Positions 61,187-64,000 of a stretch of 64,000 bases of DNA are shown here, piece after piece. The DNA comes from an uncultured Pelagibacteraceae bacterium (GTDB taxonomy: Bacteria; Pseudomonadota; Alphaproteobacteria; Pelagibacterales; Pelagibacteraceae): positions 1 to 64,000 of the forward strand of contig CABZEY010000001.1 in NCBI GenBank assembly GCA_902524955.1, in the 5' to 3' direction. The notes under the pieces were generated by a model. That model saw only the letters and a list, made by a program, of their open reading frames with translations. It made no database searches and was not told where the DNA came from. The position numbers were made by a program, and so were the translations under genes. Each line of letters opens with the position of its first letter. Within the stretch, counting starts at the first letter, position 1.

Positions 61187-62848
61187 TTATAAATCCTCCT
61201 CTTTTGATTTATTTACCTTTTCTACATTACTGAGTTCAGCATCAGGAAAAAACTCCTTGATCCTTTGATAAACTTCAGTCTTCTTTGCATGCTCAAACAA
61301 TTTTTTTTTTACTTCATCTTTTTTTTCATAAATTGTTTGATCGCCAATATCTTTCGATAAAGTAATAATCCATCTATGACCAGTCCATTCAAGTAATTTT
61401 GATGTAAGTTTTTTTATAAAATCTTTTGATAATCTCTCATTAAATGCAATATCGATTTTACCATTTGAAAACTTTACTAATCTTACATTTCTCTCTAGAT
61501 CGAATTTTAATTCTATTTCCTTTTCCCTTTCAGCAATATTGATTAAATCATCTAGACTATTAATTTTAGATGTAATTTTGCTATCATTTAAATTTGGTTT
61601 AGGTTTTTCAAGTTCTTGTGAAATATTTTTTATTTGAGTTTTTTTTGGCTCTGTAATTAAATTATCACTATTTCCTAAATTTAAATCATCTGTTTTGAGC
61701 TCTTTCATACTATTTATAACTTCTTGAGGATCTGGCATGTTTTTCAAATGGCATAATCTTGTTAATAACATTTGAAAAGCTACAGATAAATTTGGATATA
61801 AATTTAGATCTTCTAGGCCCTTTATTAAAAAATGCCATAACATTGTTAAATACGTCAAATCTAAATCTTTGACAATTTCTTCTAAACGTTTCGACTCTGT
61901 TTCTGAAACATTTAAATCTTTCGATATTTTCCCTAATGTTTTTGTCCTTGTCATTAAATAACACACCTCCAGTAAACTATGTAAGACAAGTTTTGGGTCG
62001 GCTCCAATATCGAAAATTTTCTCTGAACTTTCAATTGCTTTAAGACTATTACCACTCACTATAAAATGCATTAAATCTATAATCTTAGACTCATCAGCTA
62101 AACCCAATATCTTTCTAACCTTTTCTTCTGTAACTTTTTCCCCAAGCAAATTGTGAGTAACAATTACCTGATCTAAAATAGATAGTGCATCTCTAACAGA
62201 TCCTTCAGAAGATTTGGATATTAATCTTAGAGAATTATTATCTATGTCTGCTTCCTCTTTTTTTGATATTTGAGTTAAAAAGCTAGTCATTTCATCAACT
62301 TTAATTCTTCTTAAATCAAATCTTTGACATCTTGATAGTATTGTAACTGGAATTTTTTTAACTTCGGTAGTCGCTAATATAAACTTTAAATGTTGCGGTG
62401 GTTCCTCTAAAGTTTTTAATAAAGCATTAAATGCCTGTTTGGATAGCATGTGAACTTCATCGATAATAAAAACTTTAAATTTAGCTATTGATGGGTGATA
62501 TTTTGCAGCTTCTAAAATTTCTCTAATATCATCAATTCCAGTTTTAGACGCAGCATCCATCTCTAAAATATCAATATGATTTGAATTTGTAATAGATTTA
62601 CAATGACAAAATTCTTTTTCAGAACATTTTTGTTCAGAGGTAAACTCAACATTACAATTAATAGCTTTGGCTATAATCCTTGCAGTTGTTGTTTTACCTG
62701 TGCCTCTAATGCCGGTTAATAAATATGCATTCGGAGTTCTCTGAAGCTTTATCGCATTTTGGATAGACAAAACCATAGAATTTTGCCCAATTAGTTCGTT
62801 AAACTTTTGAGGTCGATACTTTAGTGCTAATGGTTTTCTATTATTCAT
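61187..62848 (-). CDS. dnaX: DNA polymerase III subunits gamma/tau
   Basis: 553 aa from ATG 62848; the longer frame to 62947 crosses the SRP RNA gene and is not used. Walker A GIRGTGKT (46-53), zinc Cys at 65, 75, 81 and 83, Walker B DEVHML, sensor I region ATTEVKKIPVTILSRCQRFDLRR. A run of ten A (61301-61310 on the plus strand reads T) near codon 513 is not placed where gamma frameshifting is known. Clamp-loader core. Confidence 0.96.
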   Translation of the reverse strand: MNNRKPLALKYRPQKFNELIGQNSMVLSIQNAIKLQRTPNAYLLTGIRGTGKTTTARIIAKAINCNVEFTSEQKCSEKEFCHCKSITNSNHIDILEMDAASKTGIDDIREILEAAKYHPSIAKFKVFIIDEVHMLSKQAFNALLKTLEEPPQHLKFILATTEVKKIPVTILSRCQRFDLRRIKVDEMTSFLTQISKKEEADIDNNSLRLISKSSEGSVRDALSILDQVIVTHNLLGEKVTEEKVRKILGLADESKIIDLMHFIVSGNSLKAIESSEKIFDIGADPKLVLHSLLEVCYLMTRTKTLGKISKDLNVSETESKRLEEIVKDLDLTYLTMLWHFLIKGLEDLNLYPNLSVAFQMLLTRLCHLKNMPDPQEVINSMKELKTDDLNLGNSDNLITEPKKTQIKNISQELEKPKPNLNDSKITSKINSLDDLINIAEREKEIELKFDLERNVRLVKFSNGKIDIAFNERLSKDFIKKLTSKLLEWTGHRWIITLSKDIGDQTIYEKKDEVKKKLFEHAKKTEVYQRIKEFFPDAELSNVEKVNKSKEEDL

Positions 62849-62858
62849 AATTTTAAGC

Positions 62859-62953
62859 GGGGAACTGAATAATAACCTGAAAAATTTACGGTACGGCTGC
62901 TTTCTTTCGAACCTGACCGGATTAACGTAACATCCACCTATTATCAATTCCCC
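62859..62953 (-). ncRNA. ffs: Signal recognition particle RNA (4.5S)
   Basis: About 95 nt. GGGGAATTGATAATA (5') pairs with TATTATTCAGTTCCCC (3'), forming the closing stem. The conserved domain IV reads GGTCAGG...AAGCAGCC (62918-62895), with GAAA in place of the usual GGAA apical tetraloop. Found just upstream of dnaX, its usual place in alphaproteobacteria. Ffh is not in the window. Confidence 0.92.
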
Positions 62954-63002
62954 ATACTAATATAACAAGTTAGTCTAAAATCTACATAGTAGAATCTGTG
63001 GA

Positions 63003-63848
63003 CTAGTCTTTATTTCTATAATTTGATGCTTGATAAACTCCCAGAATATCTAGGCTTTCAGTATTTTTTTTTAAAACCTCTAGGGCTGCATTTATCTTAG
63101 GATGATTAAAATGACCCTCAATATCCAGATAAAATAGTGCCTGATCAAAAGTATTGTTGACAGTAAAGCTTTCTAATTTTGTTAAATTAACATTATGTTT
63201 AGCAAATCCACCTAGGGAATTATAAAGCGCCGCGGGTATACTTTTTAGTTTGAATATACATGTTGTTATATATTTTTTTTCCTTATCAATAGTTGTAAAA
63301 TCTTTGTTATCAGATGACATAATTAAAAATCTTGTTGTATTACCAGAAATATCCTCAAAATTTTTTTCTATTACTTCTAAACCATAAATTTTTGCAGCTA
63401 GTTCTGAAGCTATAACTGCGCTTTGCATATTTTTTTCTTCGCTTAGTTTTTTAGCTGCACCAGCTGTATCAGTTTCAATTATCGGCATAAATTTATATTT
63501 ATTAATTTTATCATGACATTGTCCAATTGCGTGTGAATGACTTTTGATATATTTAATGTTTTCTAATTTATTTCCTTTTAAGATGATTAAGCAATGATTG
63601 ACTTTATGAAAAGACTCTCCAATAATTTTAAGTTTATATTTTGGCAATAAATAGTGCACATCTGCAACTCTTCCTGCTATAGAGTTTTCTATAGGTATAA
63701 CAGCTTTTACCTCTTTATTTTTTTTGGTTAAGCTTAATGCTTGATCAAAAGTTTTACACGGTATAACTTCTGCATTATCATAGATTTCTTTTGCAGCAAG
63801 ATGTGAGTAAGAACCAAGTTCACCTTGAATAGCTATTTTATGCGTCAT
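63003..63848 (-). CDS. pheA: Prephenate dehydratase
   Basis: 281 aa. GELGSYSHLAAKE (about 8-20), PIENSIAGRV (about 51-60), GNTTRFLI (about 168-175, Thr-Arg-Phe catalytic motif) and ACT regulatory domain with LESFTVNNTFDQALFYLD. Makes phenylpyruvate for phenylalanine; ACT allows Phe feedback. Overlaps the kdsB stop by ATGA. Confidence 0.95.
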   Translation of the reverse strand: MTHKIAIQGELGSYSHLAAKEIYDNAEVIPCKTFDQALSLTKKNKEVKAVIPIENSIAGRVADVHYLLPKYKLKIIGESFHKVNHCLIILKGNKLENIKYIKSHSHAIGQCHDKINKYKFMPIIETDTAGAAKKLSEEKNMQSAVIASELAAKIYGLEVIEKNFEDISGNTTRFLIMSSDNKDFTTIDKEKKYITTCIFKLKSIPAALYNSLGGFAKHNVNLTKLESFTVNNTFDQALFYLDIEGHFNHPKINAALEVLKKNTESLDILGVYQASNYRNKD

Positions 63849-64000
63849 AAAATTTTCCTAATTCTTTCCAAATCTTCTTTTGTATCAATACTTAACGGGT
63901 TATCATCTGTATATCCAACAAATATATCAATATTATGATCAATAAATCTCATTTGTTCAAGACTTCTATTTGTTTCATTACAAGTTTTTTCTAATTTTAC
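63845..64000 (-). CDS. kdsB: CMP-KDO synthetase, C-terminal part (cut by window edge)
   Basis: Last 51 codons. LEKTCNETNRSLEQMRFIDH followed by a short IDTKEDLERIRKIL end is the KdsB terminal pattern (LEQLR...VDTPEDLERVR). Activates KDO for lipopolysaccharide inner core. ATGA overlap with pheA, the standard kdsB-pheA alphaproteobacterial pair. Confidence 0.85.
   Translation of the reverse strand, partial: VKLEKTCNETNRSLEQMRFIDHNIDIFVGYTDDNPLSIDTKEDLERIRKIL

Noticed and set aside
61301-61310. Programmed frameshift in dnaX at a ten-A run
   Set aside because: It lies near codon 513 of 553, too late to give a useful gamma product, and there is no obvious stem-loop after it.
62849-62947. Extended dnaX start
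   Set aside because: The longer frame crosses the SRP RNA gene; ATG 62848 gives the normal N-terminus.
1-64000. tRNA genes
   Set aside because: No T-arm sequence with matching acceptor stem was found by eye on either strand.
1-64000. CRISPR array or mobile element
   Set aside because: No set of regularly spaced repeats, transposase, integrase or terminal inverted repeats; the only exact tandem repeat is the two-copy 20-mer at 35987.

Overview
The window is about 64 kb of very AT-rich DNA (roughly 30% GC by eye) packed with short-spaced or overlapping genes, many joined by ATGA or TAATG stop/start overlaps and several convergent pairs with no bases between the stop codons. Gene content and order (pyrF-trpF-trpB-trpA-accD-folC; rpmH-rnpA-yidD-yidC-argB-HAD-dapD-dapE; truA-fmt-def-recR-ybaB-dnaX-SRP RNA; MntR/MntX) point to a streamlined marine alphaproteobacterium, most like SAR11 (Pelagibacterales) or a similarly reduced lineage. 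I see no phage, transposon, integrase, CRISPR array or tRNA gene.

Layout. 1-5.8 kb: end of pyrF, then tryptophan (trpF, trpB, trpA), fatty-acid (accD), folate (folC) genes and a periplasmic histidine phosphatase. 5.8-12 kb (minus strand): thioredoxin, exonuclease I, RmuC, two unrecognised secreted proteins, a small membrane protein plus GGCT-like protein, and a cupredoxin/cytochrome c pair. 11.9-12.3 kb is a gene-poor, hairpin-rich gap. 12.3-18.8 kb: small HTH-like protein, HAD phosphatase, an unusual photolyase-like flavoprotein, and an ABC exporter divergent from tesA. 18.8-31.3 kb: small membrane proteins, DMT exporter, ModA-like protein, rhodanese/peroxiredoxin divergent from an Lrp regulator, DUF4396/sterol desaturase/sugar dehydrogenase operon, ion channel, AzlCD, SRAP, an unidentified GC-rich structured RNA (about 27.68-27.94 kb), thermonuclease, lytic transglycosylase, SelO. 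31.3-35.4 kb: MntX/MntR with a palindromic operator, polysaccharide deacetylase, AEC transporter. 35.2-39.4 kb: glyoxalase and a periplasmic GMC dehydrogenase module (cytochrome c, Tat subunit, GMC flavoprotein). 39.4-49.3 kb: MFS, MOSC, two tiny membrane proteins ahead of amt, typA, DCC protein, UDG, superoxide dismutase, FAH-family protein, TVP38. 49.3-56.2 kb: ribosomal protein L34/RNase P protein/YidC insertion cluster leading into argB, dapD, dapE and an HDAC-like protein. 56.1-64 kb (minus): acetoacetyl-CoA synthetase, truA, fmt, def, recR, ybaB, dnaX, SRP RNA, pheA, kdsB end.

Most of the window is housekeeping. The points that stand out are: a tryptophan synthase pair with remodelled active-site and subunit-communication residues at the normal trp locus; an unassigned GC-rich RNA with its own terminator and a possible pseudoknot; a photolyase-like protein whose FAD domain precedes what may be its alpha/beta domain; an intrinsic-terminator-like hairpin lying inside a lipoprotein signal-peptide reading frame; a GCTATGCAT motif shared by two neighbouring promoter regions, once as an exact 20-bp tandem duplication; and at least ten proteins under 60 residues, most tied to their neighbours by overlapping start and stop codons.
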